Positions 18,861-27,991 of a DNA stretch of 64,000 nucleotides are shown one piece after another. The notes below the pieces were generated by a model. It was not told the DNA's origin. It saw only the letters and a program-made list of their open reading frames with translations, and did not search any database. The translations under genes were made by a program, and so were the position numbers. The stretch covers positions 1 to 64,000 of the forward strand of contig JAPPFD010000027.1 in NCBI GenBank assembly GCA_028823995.1. The letters are read 5' to 3'. Each line of letters begins with the position of its first letter. The stretch's first letter is position 1. Source of the stretch: a bacterium (GTDB taxonomy: Bacteria; Actinomycetota; Acidimicrobiia; Spongiisociales; ZC4RG35).

Positions 18861-19860
18861 CCAGGATCATCTCCTCTCGCGATCCGAAGATGCCCTGCGG
18901 CCGGAAGACCATCAGCAAGGCCAAGCCCACCCCCACCAGCATGAATCTGATCTGGCTGACCTGGCTGGTGTCCATCAGGGCGGTGGGAATCAACCCCTCG
19001 TTCACCATGGCGGTGAGGGTTCCCTGGAAGAAGGTGAGCATCGCCCAGAAGATCATGGCGCCCACCACCGGAGACCAGATCCGCCCCACGCCGCCCAGGA
19101 TCAGCACCGTCCAGAAGAAGAAGGTGTAGGCTGGCACGAAGGAGTCGGGCTGGATCGTGGCCTTCCCCAACGCCTGCACCATGCCGGCCAGCCCGCCGAT
19201 CACCCCGCCCAGGATGAGAGCCTGCAACTTGTACCAGTAGGCGTTCTTGCCGAGCGCCCGGGCGGCGTCCTCGTCCTCGCGGATGGCCTTGACCACCCGT
19301 CCCCAGGGACTGCGCATCAACTGCCAGATGACCACCAGCGCCACCGCGGTCACCGCCCAGCCCACCACGATGGCAAAGAACTGGTTGCCGGGGAACTGGA
19401 CGGGGCCGATCCCGTACTCGGCGCCCGGATCGAAGGGATTCAGTTCCCGGAAGGGCCCGATGAAGCCGTGAAGCCCCTCGGCCCCGCGGGTGATCTCCCC
19501 CAGGGTGGTGGAACGGGCCAGGAGGCGGACGATCTCCGCCGCGGCGATGGTGACAATCGCAAGGTAATCACCCCGGAGGCGCAGGGTGGGGACCCCGAGA
19601 ATGAGCGCGAACACGGTTGCGAAGCCCATTCCCACCAGCAATGCCAGGAAGGGATTCAGACTCCACAGGGTGACCGACAGTCCCATCCCGTAGGCGCCCA
19701 TGGCCACGAATCCGACCTGTCCGAAGTTGAGCAACCCCGCGTAGCCGAAGTGGACGTTGAGCCCCACCGCCGCCAGTGCGTACACCGCCGCCTCCAGGCC
19801 CAGCGATGTCTCCACCGTCTGGATCAGGATGAAACCCCAGTCGATCGCCGCCAGAGCCAT
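18850..19860 (-). CDS. livM: Branched-chain amino acid ABC transporter permease (LivM-type)
   Basis: GYAGLLNFGQVGFVAMGAYG, LRGDYLAIVTIAAAEIVR. Confidence 0.93.
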   Translation of the reverse strand: MALAAIDWGFILIQTVETSLGLEAAVYALAAVGLNVHFGYAGLLNFGQVGFVAMGAYGMGLSVTLWSLNPFLALLVGMGFATVFALILGVPTLRLRGDYLAIVTIAAAEIVRLLARSTTLGEITRGAEGLHGFIGPFRELNPFDPGAEYGIGPVQFPGNQFFAIVVGWAVTAVALVVIWQLMRSPWGRVVKAIREDEDAARALGKNAYWYKLQALILGGVIGGLAGMVQALGKATIQPDSFVPAYTFFFWTVLILGGVGRIWSPVVGAMIFWAMLTFFQGTLTAMVNEGLIPTALMDTSQVSQIRFMLVGVGLALLMVFRPQGIFGSREEMILDVR

Positions 19861-19862
19861 GG

Positions 19863-21266
19863 CTATCCGAACCTCTCCCTCCTGCCGAGAATGCCCTGGG
19901 GGCGCACCACCAGCACCAGAGCCAGCACCACTAGGGCGCCGATGTTCTTCAGTTCAACCGGGATGAACAGGGTGGAGAGCTGGATGCCTATGCCCACCAG
20001 CAGACATCCCAGGAGGGCGCCGTAGGCGGTGCCCAGTCCCCCCAGCACCACCCCGGCGAAGATCAGGAGCAACATCCGGAAGCCGATCAGCCAGCTCAAC
20101 TGCTCGGCCAGCCCGATAAACACCCCTCCCAGCCCGGCCAGCGCGCCCGCTCCTATCCACACGATTCGGATGACCCGCTGCACGTTGATGCCCGACGACT
20201 CGGCCAGGTCCCGGTTGTCCGCCACGGCCCGCATGGCCTTTCCGGTTTGAGTCCGCTGAAGGAAGAACCCCACCCCGATCAGGATCAGGACCGACAGGAT
20301 CACGGTGATCAGGTCCTTGGGGGTTATCTCGATGATCCAGATCTGCAGGGCGCTCTGAGCGGAGTAGTCCCTGAAGAACCTGAGGTTCCCCCCGAAGACG
20401 AAGAGGAACATGTATCGAGCCAGAATGGAGAGCCCGATGGTCACCACCATCTGCGCGATGAGGCTGACGCCCCGGGTCCGCAGGGGACGGAGGACCCATC
20501 GGTCCATGAGATAACCGGTGGCCCCGCCGACTATCACCGCCAGAATCGCCGCGAAGATGAGGTTGACCCCCTCTCCGAGCGGCGGCCACCACCCGGCCAT
20601 GAACCCGAAGACCCCCGCCAATCCGAAGTAGTTGAAGAAGTACGCGGAGAGCATTCCCCATGTGACCATCTCCCCGTGGGCGAAGTTGACCAGCCCGGTG
20701 GTGCCGAATACCAGGGAGAGGCCGATGGCGGCCATGCCCAGGAACAGACCCAGCTTCACCCCCTCGGTGGTGAGTTGCGCCACCCTCCGCACCGAGACCC
20801 CGCCGCTCTCCTCCATGGGCTCTGCATCCCCGCTGATCAGGGAGAAGATCGCCCTTCCGTCCCGGGACTCCAACACCTCCACCTCGACCGTGGTGCGGTC
20901 CGGCTCCCTCAACCGGATCCCGGCCGGAAGGGTGTTGACGTCGATCGTCACCAGGTACACGCCGGGTCCGGACACCGGCACCGAGAAGACCCCCTCGGAG
21001 TCGGTGGCGCCCTCTCCGACCTCGGAACCGTCGGTGGTGGTGACCGAGATGACCACTCCCTCCACCGGCACCCGCTCCCCGTCCTCGTTCTGGTGGCGCA
21101 GCCTGGTGCCGACCGTCTCCGAGGACTGGCCGATAGCCGGAGCGGCCATCAGGAGCATCACTCCCGCCATCAGGAGAATTCCGGTCGCGGACCGTAGTCG
21201 GGAACCTTTCCCTAACAAAGCGGTCTCACATTTAAACCTCAATGGCCCGTCACAAGCTGGAGACAA
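19863..21266 (-). CDS. livH: Branched-chain amino acid ABC transporter permease (LivH-type) with extra N-terminal exported domain
   Basis: GTTGLVNFAHGEMVTWGML and LivH C-terminus; N-terminal ~150 aa has signal-like helix and a beta-rich domain. Confidence 0.88.
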   Translation of the reverse strand: MSPACDGPLRFKCETALLGKGSRLRSATGILLMAGVMLLMAAPAIGQSSETVGTRLRHQNEDGERVPVEGVVISVTTTDGSEVGEGATDSEGVFSVPVSGPGVYLVTIDVNTLPAGIRLREPDRTTVEVEVLESRDGRAIFSLISGDAEPMEESGGVSVRRVAQLTTEGVKLGLFLGMAAIGLSLVFGTTGLVNFAHGEMVTWGMLSAYFFNYFGLAGVFGFMAGWWPPLGEGVNLIFAAILAVIVGGATGYLMDRWVLRPLRTRGVSLIAQMVVTIGLSILARYMFLFVFGGNLRFFRDYSAQSALQIWIIEITPKDLITVILSVLILIGVGFFLQRTQTGKAMRAVADNRDLAESSGINVQRVIRIVWIGAGALAGLGGVFIGLAEQLSWLIGFRMLLLIFAGVVLGGLGTAYGALLGCLLVGIGIQLSTLFIPVELKNIGALVVLALVLVVRPQGILGRRERFG

Positions 21267-21321
21267 ACAGTCGCTTGCCCTCCCCTACCTTAGAAGGCGG
21301 TCCTGCGCCTCCCGGGGATTC

Positions 21322-22320
21322 CTAGATCAGGTCCTGCTGGCGGATCCCGTAGGAAGGATGCCGCAACCTGCACAGCGCCAGCTTCTCCAGCTGGCGGATC
21401 CGCTCCCGGGTCAGTTGGAAGTGGCTGCCGATCTCATCCAGTCCCTTGGGGATCCCGTCCTCCAAGCCGTACCGCAGTTCCATGATCTTTCGCTCCCGCT
21501 CGGGAAGCTTCTTGATGGAGTTGCGCATGGCGATCGCCACGCTGGTGGCCTCGGCGATCGCCTCGGGATCATCGGCGTCGCCGTCCTCGATGAAATCGCC
21601 CCGCTGCGCTCCGTCCTCTCCCACCGGCTCCTCGAGGGATACGGTGTCGGACAGCACCAGGGCCTGCTCCACATGGTCTATGCGGATGCCCGTCTCCCGG
21701 GAAATCTCATCGGGATTGGGCAGACGCCCGAGCTTTCCCTTCAGGATTCCCTGTGCCAGCCGCACCTTGGCCAAGGTGTCGTGAAGGTGGGCGGGGATCC
21801 TGACGGTGCGGGACTTGTCGGCGATGGCGCGGGTGATGGCCTGCTTTATCCACCAGGTGGCGTAGGTGGAGAACTTGAATCCCTTGCGCCAGTCGAACTT
21901 CTCCACCGCCCGGATCAAACCCAGGTTTCCCTCCTGCACCAGGTCCAGGAAGTCAATGCCCCTCACCCCTTGGTAGCGACGGGCGTTGTGCACCACCAGC
22001 CGCAGGTTGGCCTGCACGAACTGGTTCTTCGCCGCCGCCCCCCGCCGCTTCTGCCTCTCCAGGCTCCTCTTGCCGGAAGAGGTCTCGTACTCGCCTTCTT
22101 CCAGCTTGGTCTCTGCCTGCCGACCCGCCTCCATCAGCTGCGCCAACTCCACCTCCTGTTGGGCGTCCAACAGGTCGGTCTCACTGATAGCCGACAGGTA
22201 CTGGGCAACCAGATCGGAGGTGAGCCGACCGCGCTCGTCCGTTATCTGGTCGGTGATGCGCACCCGCCGTTCCGTTCTACCGTCCGTGCCGGACTTCTTC
22301 AGGGTTGATCGTGATACCAA
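21322..22320 (-). CDS. RNA polymerase sigma-70 factor (SigB/HrdB-like)
   Basis: [40 protein letters not shown]; region 4 [10 protein letters not shown]. Confidence 0.93.
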   Translation of the reverse strand: MVSRSTLKKSGTDGRTERRVRITDQITDERGRLTSDLVAQYLSAISETDLLDAQQEVELAQLMEAGRQAETKLEEGEYETSSGKRSLERQKRRGAAAKNQFVQANLRLVVHNARRYQGVRGIDFLDLVQEGNLGLIRAVEKFDWRKGFKFSTYATWWIKQAITRAIADKSRTVRIPAHLHDTLAKVRLAQGILKGKLGRLPNPDEISRETGIRIDHVEQALVLSDTVSLEEPVGEDGAQRGDFIEDGDADDPEAIAEATSVAIAMRNSIKKLPERERKIMELRYGLEDGIPKGLDEIGSHFQLTRERIRQLEKLALCRLRHPSYGIRQQDLI

Positions 22321-22418
22321 AGCCGAGTTTCTCTCGCTTGTCCAGTGCGTGTTTCTAGAAGAAACAGGCGTCTTTCTTTAACTATGCCACCAAAACCCTA
22401 AATCGGTAACCCCCTATT

Positions 22419-23399
22419 TCATAATTTTCGCGGCTCGATGTTCAAGTTGATCATCAATTCCCACACCTGCCGCTCGATTTCGTCCCGCGCTCTTCTCATT
22501 TCCTCGAGGCCCTTCCCCTCCGGCGACCCCACCTGCCACCGCAGGAGACGCTTGCCGGCAATGACCGGAGGGTTCTCCTCGCCAAGGTCCACCACCACCT
22601 CCGCCGCTTCGATCATGGCGGCGCTCAACCGCACGGGGTGGGCCTCGGCGATGTCTATTCCCCGTTCGGCTAGGACCGCCACCGTCCTCGGGTCCACCCG
22701 CGGAGCCGGAGACGAACCCCCATTGAACACCCTCACCGGGCCGGCCGCCATGGCGCGCAGCAAGGCGGCGGCCATCTGGGAACAGTCGGAGTCGCTGGCG
22801 GCCATGAACAGCACGGCCGGAGCCTGATAGGACTCGGCGGGGTGCGACCTCTCCTGCTCTTCTGTCAAGAACTTTTCGAACCGGCGGCGAGCCCGGAGCA
22901 TCGCCACCCTCACCGACCCCTCGCGCTTGAATATCCTGCCCCCGATCTCCGCATGGGAGAGACCCTCCACCTCCCGCAACCAAAGTAGCTCACGGTCCCT
23001 CGGGCCGAGGCGCGCGAAGGCGAGCCGCACCCGTCGGAAGTCCTCCTGGTCCACGGCGTGCTCCTCGGGCAGCACCCGGGTGGTCTCCAGGTCGGGAGCC
23101 GGGAGGGGCCGGTGGCGTCGCCGCAGGTGGTCGTGGAACTTGGAGCGGGCGATTCTCCAGAACCAGGCCTCGAAGGCCTGGGGAGATCGCAGGCGCCCGA
23201 TGGAGCGGACCAGGGACTCGCAGACGTCGCTCGCCACGTCCTCGGCGTCGGCCAACGCCAGACCCTGGCCCCGGAAGAAGGAGACCAGCCGGGGCAGCCC
23301 CTTGGTCAGGATGGAGGCAAGGGCCGCCTGGTCGCCGTCGCGCGCGGCAGTCGCCTCGGACAGCGAGGGAGGCCATTGGGAGGAGTCCGCGGACGCCAT
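22419..23399 (-). CDS. ECF-type sigma factor fused to degenerate LMW-phosphatase/ArsC-like domain
   Basis: N-terminus has sigma regions 2/4 (DAEDVASDVCESL...AFEAWFWRIARSKFHDHLRRR; LSHAEIGGRIFKREGSVRVAMLRARRR); C-terminus AVLFMAASDSDCSQMAAALLR...ERGIDIAEAHPVRLS...VVVDLGEENPPVIAGKRLLRWQVGSPEGKGLEEMRRARDEIERQV aligns by eye to ArsC. Confidence 0.75.
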   Translation of the reverse strand: MASADSSQWPPSLSEATAARDGDQAALASILTKGLPRLVSFFRGQGLALADAEDVASDVCESLVRSIGRLRSPQAFEAWFWRIARSKFHDHLRRRHRPLPAPDLETTRVLPEEHAVDQEDFRRVRLAFARLGPRDRELLWLREVEGLSHAEIGGRIFKREGSVRVAMLRARRRFEKFLTEEQERSHPAESYQAPAVLFMAASDSDCSQMAAALLRAMAAGPVRVFNGGSSPAPRVDPRTVAVLAERGIDIAEAHPVRLSAAMIEAAEVVVDLGEENPPVIAGKRLLRWQVGSPEGKGLEEMRRARDEIERQVWELMINLNIEPRKL

Positions 23400-23503
23400 T
23401 TCAGCCCACGGTATAGCTTTGAGGCTTCAGGATCGGGTAATTTGGAAGAGGGGACGTCTGTTCAGGTACCGATGCCGTTCCCGCCTGTCAGCCGGGATCC
23501 GTG

Positions 23504-24376
23504 TCATTCTTCCTCTTCATCACCGCTGTTGGGGACAAGAATCGTCGGTTCGTCCTGAGAATGATATTCGAGGATCGGCGCCACGGCCTTCTCCACTTCC
23601 TCAACCGCTTCGTTGATCGCCTCCGGATCCGAATCGGTGACATCCAGCACACCCAGCAACTCCTCCACCTCGATCTTCAGCATCTGGCCCAACTCTTCGA
23701 TGACCGCGGGATCGGCGGTCACATTCAGGGGAGTACCGGCCTCGGCCACCTGTTCCCCCGGGTGGGACTCAGGCGTCTCGTACACCGGGCCGCCCGAAGA
23801 CTCCTCCTGCCCCGATGGCTGGGGACCGTATGCGTAAATGTCCTCTTCAGGTGAGGCGTCTCCCGAAACCGAGCCGGAAGGGGTGGGAGTCTGCGCTCCT
23901 TCAGGAGGTGGCTCGGGTGGAGCCAAGGCCTCGATGATGTCTTCGGACGGAACCACATCGGCGCTCGCAATGGACTCAGCTATGTAAGAGAGGGCCGTGA
24001 CCACCATCTCGGCGGCCTCCAGTTCCCGCTGCTGGTCGATCAGGTCGAGGGCCTCCATCAGCCCCTCCCTGGTGAGGGTCGGAACGTTCACCCCATCGCC
24101 GCCTGCAGTACCGGACGCCACCGTGGCGGACTCCGAGTCCAACGGAGCCACGGAATCCGAACCGCCGGTCAGCACCGCCACTCCCGCCACAACCAGGGAC
24201 ACCGCCAGCGCCACACTCGACGCCAGCACTCCTATCCGCTGACGGCTTCGGGAGCGTTCCCCTGCCCGGGCTATCGCCCGTGAGGCCAATTGCTCGGCAC
24301 GGGCGGGACCCATCTCGTCCCGATAAGATTTGGCTATAGCTCTGAGAACTACTCCGGAAAAGTCCGGTCTGTCCAT
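23504..24376 (-). CDS. Hypothetical single-TM protein, candidate sigma-associated membrane regulator
   Basis: Short basic N-terminus, TM helix IGVLASSVALAVSLVVAGVAVL, long acidic/Pro-rich tail; GGAAGGAAC SD before ATG; lies upstream of the sigma fusion gene. Confidence 0.65.
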   Translation of the reverse strand: MDRPDFSGVVLRAIAKSYRDEMGPARAEQLASRAIARAGERSRSRQRIGVLASSVALAVSLVVAGVAVLTGGSDSVAPLDSESATVASGTAGGDGVNVPTLTREGLMEALDLIDQQRELEAAEMVVTALSYIAESIASADVVPSEDIIEALAPPEPPPEGAQTPTPSGSVSGDASPEEDIYAYGPQPSGQEESSGGPVYETPESHPGEQVAEAGTPLNVTADPAVIEELGQMLKIEVEELLGVLDVTDSDPEAINEAVEEVEKAVAPILEYHSQDEPTILVPNSGDEEEE

Positions 24377-24493
24377 GTTCCTTCCATGTTCCTTCCAACC
24401 CGCTCTATGTTGCAAGACGCTCCGCGCCCCGGTGCGTTACGGAATCGGAGGTGATGGGAGCCGCGTTTCTCCCGTCAGGTAACCTATCAACCC

Positions 24494-25468
24494 GTGAGAG
24501 CAGTTGTCTGCAAAGATTGGAGTGGACCGGCCGGATTGGTGGCCACCGATGTCCCCGAGCCGACACCCGGATCCGGGCAGGTCAAAATCGCTCTGGGAGC
24601 ATCAGGAGTCAACTTCGCCGACATCCTGGTGGTGTCGGGCCTGTATCAGATAAAACCGGACCTCCCTTTCATCCCCGGTTTCGAGGGAGCGGGAACAGTC
24701 ACCGAGGTGGGCCCCGGCGTGGACTCGGCGAGCGTGGGAGACCGGGTGGTGCTGTTTGCCGGGATAGGGTGTTTTGCCGAGAAGGTGGTGGCCGACGTCT
24801 CAGTCACCGCGCCGGCGCCCGACAATCTGACCGATGCCGAGGCGGCGTCCTTCATGACCGCCTACGGGACTTCCTACCATGCCCTGGTCGACCGCGCCGC
24901 GGTCTCCGAGGGAGAGACGGTGGTGGTGCTGGGAGCGGCCGGAGGAGTCGGGATCGCGGCCGTCGAGATCGCCAAGCTCCTCGGGTGCCGGGTGGCGGCG
25001 GCGGTGTCTTCGGAGAAGAAAGCGGAGTTCGTCCTCGAGCGCGGGGCGGACGTCGCCATCCGCTACGACCGCGAAGACCTCCGGGCGGCCATCCGAGACT
25101 TCACCGACGGCCAGGGCGCCGATGTGGTCTACGACCCGGTCGGCGGTTCGGCCACCGAAACCTGCTTCCGCTCGTTGCGCTGGAACGGGCGCCTGCTGGT
25201 GGTGGGCTTCGCGGCCGGGAAGATCCCCAGCCTCCCGCTCAACCTGGCCCTCCTGAAGTCGGCCTCGGCGGTGGGAGTGTTCTGGGGAGACTTCGTGGTA
25301 CGTTATCCCGTGGAAAACCGAGCCAATCTCGTCCGGCTCAAGGAGTGGTGCGAGCAGGGCCTGATCCGTCCCCACGTGGACCGGGTCTTCTCCTTCGAGC
25401 AGGCTCCGGCGGCCATGGATTACGTAGCGAAACGCAAGGTGATGGGAAGGGTCTGCCTGGTTCCCTGA
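24494..25468 (+). CDS. NADPH:quinone oxidoreductase / zinc-type alcohol dehydrogenase-like (MDR family)
   Basis: VNFADILVVSGLYQIKPDLPFIPGFEGAGTVTEVG, VLGAAGGVGIAAVEIAKLLG; GTG start. Confidence 0.9.
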   Translation: MRAVVCKDWSGPAGLVATDVPEPTPGSGQVKIALGASGVNFADILVVSGLYQIKPDLPFIPGFEGAGTVTEVGPGVDSASVGDRVVLFAGIGCFAEKVVADVSVTAPAPDNLTDAEAASFMTAYGTSYHALVDRAAVSEGETVVVLGAAGGVGIAAVEIAKLLGCRVAAAVSSEKKAEFVLERGADVAIRYDREDLRAAIRDFTDGQGADVVYDPVGGSATETCFRSLRWNGRLLVVGFAAGKIPSLPLNLALLKSASAVGVFWGDFVVRYPVENRANLVRLKEWCEQGLIRPHVDRVFSFEQAPAAMDYVAKRKVMGRVCLVP

Positions 25469-25908
25469 CCAGTTGTCCGCCAACTGTCCCCGGCCGGGAG
25501 ATCTGAAGTGCTAAGTCGGTGTGGGGGAGGTCGACCACACGTTTGCACTAGCCAGTGCCCACACGAGAATTACCGTGGGCAGCCACCAACGATTAGGGAC
25601 GGAGGCCTGCTGGTTTGGGGTCGGTTCGATGTTCTCTGCCGAATCGCTTGTTGCTTGCTCGTCGGGCTCCTCAGGGGTGAGGTTCGCGGCGAACAGGTTG
25701 TGAACGGTTGCCCGTTTTGGAGTCGGTGTTTGCTCAGGTCAGACCCGAAACGAACGCATTGCGAACGTGTTTCGGCTGGGCGTTGTTGTGTGGCGGTGGC
25801 ATGAAACACCATACATCCCGTCCTCATCCCTCCCTCCAGGGGGTGGGCAGCCTTGCCCACGCTGAGGGTGGGTCTGTTGGCCCTTGTCTGCTGGGTTGGC
25901 GGCCTCGT

Positions 25909-26421
25909 CTAGAGGGCTGCTTGGACAGACGACCGTATCTCTGACCACTTCACGCAGGTTGTAAGACGGTCCAGGGTTGATACCCCCAGGCCTTTCTGGT
26001 CACCGAGTTCGTCGTCGAGTTTCCGTGTCGGGATTACCCAGAAGGCCCAGCAGTCCCGATCCTGGACGTTTTCGTTGGTCGCCGGTACGGCTTTGTGGAG
26101 GCAGAACACATATACGTCAGCAGGGCGACGGGGTGGGTGGAGACGTTCCCATGTGTCCATCCCTGGGGTCCACAGCCATTTGCGGGGGGCGATGTCGAAC
26201 CTCGGGGTTGACCTGCCGCTGGGATTCCAAGACTGGCTGAAACCGGAGGCCTTGACTTCGATATTCGCATCCCCATACCGTAGATCGAACCCATCCCACT
26301 CAACCCTGGCATCGCCGTCTTTGATGACGCCTAGGGCCTCTCCAACCATCCACTCGGCGAACAGTCCCCTATTGCGGTTTCCGGTAAGGTTGCCCACCGC
26401 CCAATAGTGGAACTCACTCAT
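25909..26421 (-). CDS. Hypothetical PD-(D/E)XK-like nuclease-fold protein
   Basis: GLFAEWMVGEALG...VEWDGFDLRYGDANIEVKASGFSQSW (E...D...EVK pattern); start overlaps DUF4268 gene stop. Confidence 0.55.
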   Translation of the reverse strand: MSEFHYWAVGNLTGNRNRGLFAEWMVGEALGVIKDGDARVEWDGFDLRYGDANIEVKASGFSQSWNPSGRSTPRFDIAPRKWLWTPGMDTWERLHPPRRPADVYVFCLHKAVPATNENVQDRDCWAFWVIPTRKLDDELGDQKGLGVSTLDRLTTCVKWSEIRSSVQAAL

Positions 26422-27365
26422 CGTGGCTCCTCTGCGTCATCGGTGGGAGTGCCAATTTCGGCCATCACTTGGTCCAGATACGGTTGCACCACTCCTCTCA
26501 AGTTGAGGAGATTCTCGGTGATCCACTGTCCAACCGTGTCGGGGATGGACATCGGGTCGTCGATTGCTTCTTCCGCCTGAACCCAAACCCAGTATTGGCC
26601 CTCTTCCTCGTGCCACTCTGTTTCGCCGTTCAGCTCCTTGTCGATCTCTGCTCGGTGTTGGGTGAAGGCGTCAAAGATGTCCTGTTTGTCGGTCCCGTAG
26701 AGTCCCAGGGAAGCGGTCGCCCGTCCCTCGGAAAACCCCGATGAGTAGTAGATGCCTCGATATCCGGTCTGGAACGACCGGTATCGACCCCGGAAACCGC
26801 CCCGGCCCACTGGTTCCAACCCCCGGCGGCGAAGGTACTCGACCACAGGGCGATAGAACTCGGCATAGTATGTACTGACCGTCTTTCTGCGAGGGGCGGA
26901 GGTTGTTCCCGCCTGTGGCGGTTCGACCACCAGGTTGAAGTCGACTACTTTGCGGCCGTCGACCAGGTAGGCCCTGACCTCCACCGCGTACACCGCGATG
27001 TTGTCGCTTTCGTTCAGCCACGACAGGATGCTCCGGTGGTAATCGCTGAAGTCCCGCGCCACCCACACCAGAATGTTGGCCTCCGCGTTGGCGGCATATC
27101 CCAGCAAACGGAGGCAGTGGGAATCGTCAGATGACCCCAACTGGTTCTCGATCACCACCCTGGCGTGGGTAGTGGCCTGCCTTGCGAGAATGTCGACCTT
27201 CCCGGCGCCGGGCAGATGCACTTCCTCTCCTTCCCTTTCCAGCACCAGGTTCAATTCTGCCCCTAATAGGGACAGATTCTCGGCCAGCCATGGAGTGAAG
27301 TCGTAAGCCTCATGAGGCCAAAGGTCCCGTAAGCCGACCGGCTCCAGCGCATGGATTTCCGTCAT
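26418..27365 (-). CDS. DUF4268 domain-containing protein with N-terminal nuclease-like domain
   Basis: DLWPHEAYDFTPWLAENL, VDILARQATTHARVVIENQLGSSDDSHCLRLLGYA, C-terminal DUF4268-like region. Confidence 0.75.
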   Translation of the reverse strand: MTEIHALEPVGLRDLWPHEAYDFTPWLAENLSLLGAELNLVLEREGEEVHLPGAGKVDILARQATTHARVVIENQLGSSDDSHCLRLLGYAANAEANILVWVARDFSDYHRSILSWLNESDNIAVYAVEVRAYLVDGRKVVDFNLVVEPPQAGTTSAPRRKTVSTYYAEFYRPVVEYLRRRGLEPVGRGGFRGRYRSFQTGYRGIYYSSGFSEGRATASLGLYGTDKQDIFDAFTQHRAEIDKELNGETEWHEEEGQYWVWVQAEEAIDDPMSIPDTVGQWITENLLNLRGVVQPYLDQVMAEIGTPTDDAEEPR

Positions 27366-27535
27366 GGTTTCCGCATTCTATGAGATAGACCACAGCACCG
27401 GCGACAGCAGCCGCCGGCAGGCGCGCCCCCGTCGTGTCATTCTCCGGGCAGGAGCGGGAAAGTCAACATCACACCGCCTGTCAGTTCGTCCCGGTGAACG
27501 GCTCCCGATCTTATGAAGAGCGACACATGGAGATC

Positions 27536-27943
27536 TCAGCGTTGGGTTATCTCGATTTCACTGTCTGAGTTGAACACAGCGATCTCGCCGTACTTGTTGT
27601 CCACACAACTCAATGCCCGTGCTACTCCTTCAGAGACGGTGTAGGTGTCTAGGTTCTCTTTGTGGTATCCACCGCCGCCATAAACCTTGTCCCCGTCGTG
27701 CACAGGTGTTCCGTCGGGTAGGTTGATCGCCGACTCGGCAGGATTCCAGGAAGTCCCGTGTGGCCACACAACCGGATAGCGACTTTCAATTTGGGGATCG
27801 TGCAGATAGATACAGTCCCCCTCGATAATCACGATCCCGAACACCTCAGCATCTAAGCCGTCACCGGTGACGTTACCTTCGATTACAGGGCCGTCAACAC
27901 TCCCGCTGCAAGCCGAAAGCAGCAACACACCAGCAAAGCACAC
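27536..27943 (-). CDS. Hypothetical lipoprotein
   Basis: Lipobox LLLSAC near N-terminus; start uncertain. Confidence 0.55.
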   Translation of the reverse strand: MCFAGVLLLSACSGSVDGPVIEGNVTGDGLDAEVFGIVIIEGDCIYLHDPQIESRYPVVWPHGTSWNPAESAINLPDGTPVHDGDKVYGGGGYHKENLDTYTVSEGVARALSCVDNKYGEIAVFNSDSEIEITQR

Positions 27944-27991
27944 TAACAGGAAATCTCTTAGAGATGGGTCCCGCCCGGCGATCCGGCTGTC

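Noticed and set aside
25508-25804. Small ORFs (96-98 aa) in the accessory non-coding stretch, considered as a toxin-antitoxin pair
   Set aside because: Overlapping on both strands, no recognisable motif or convincing ribosome-binding site.
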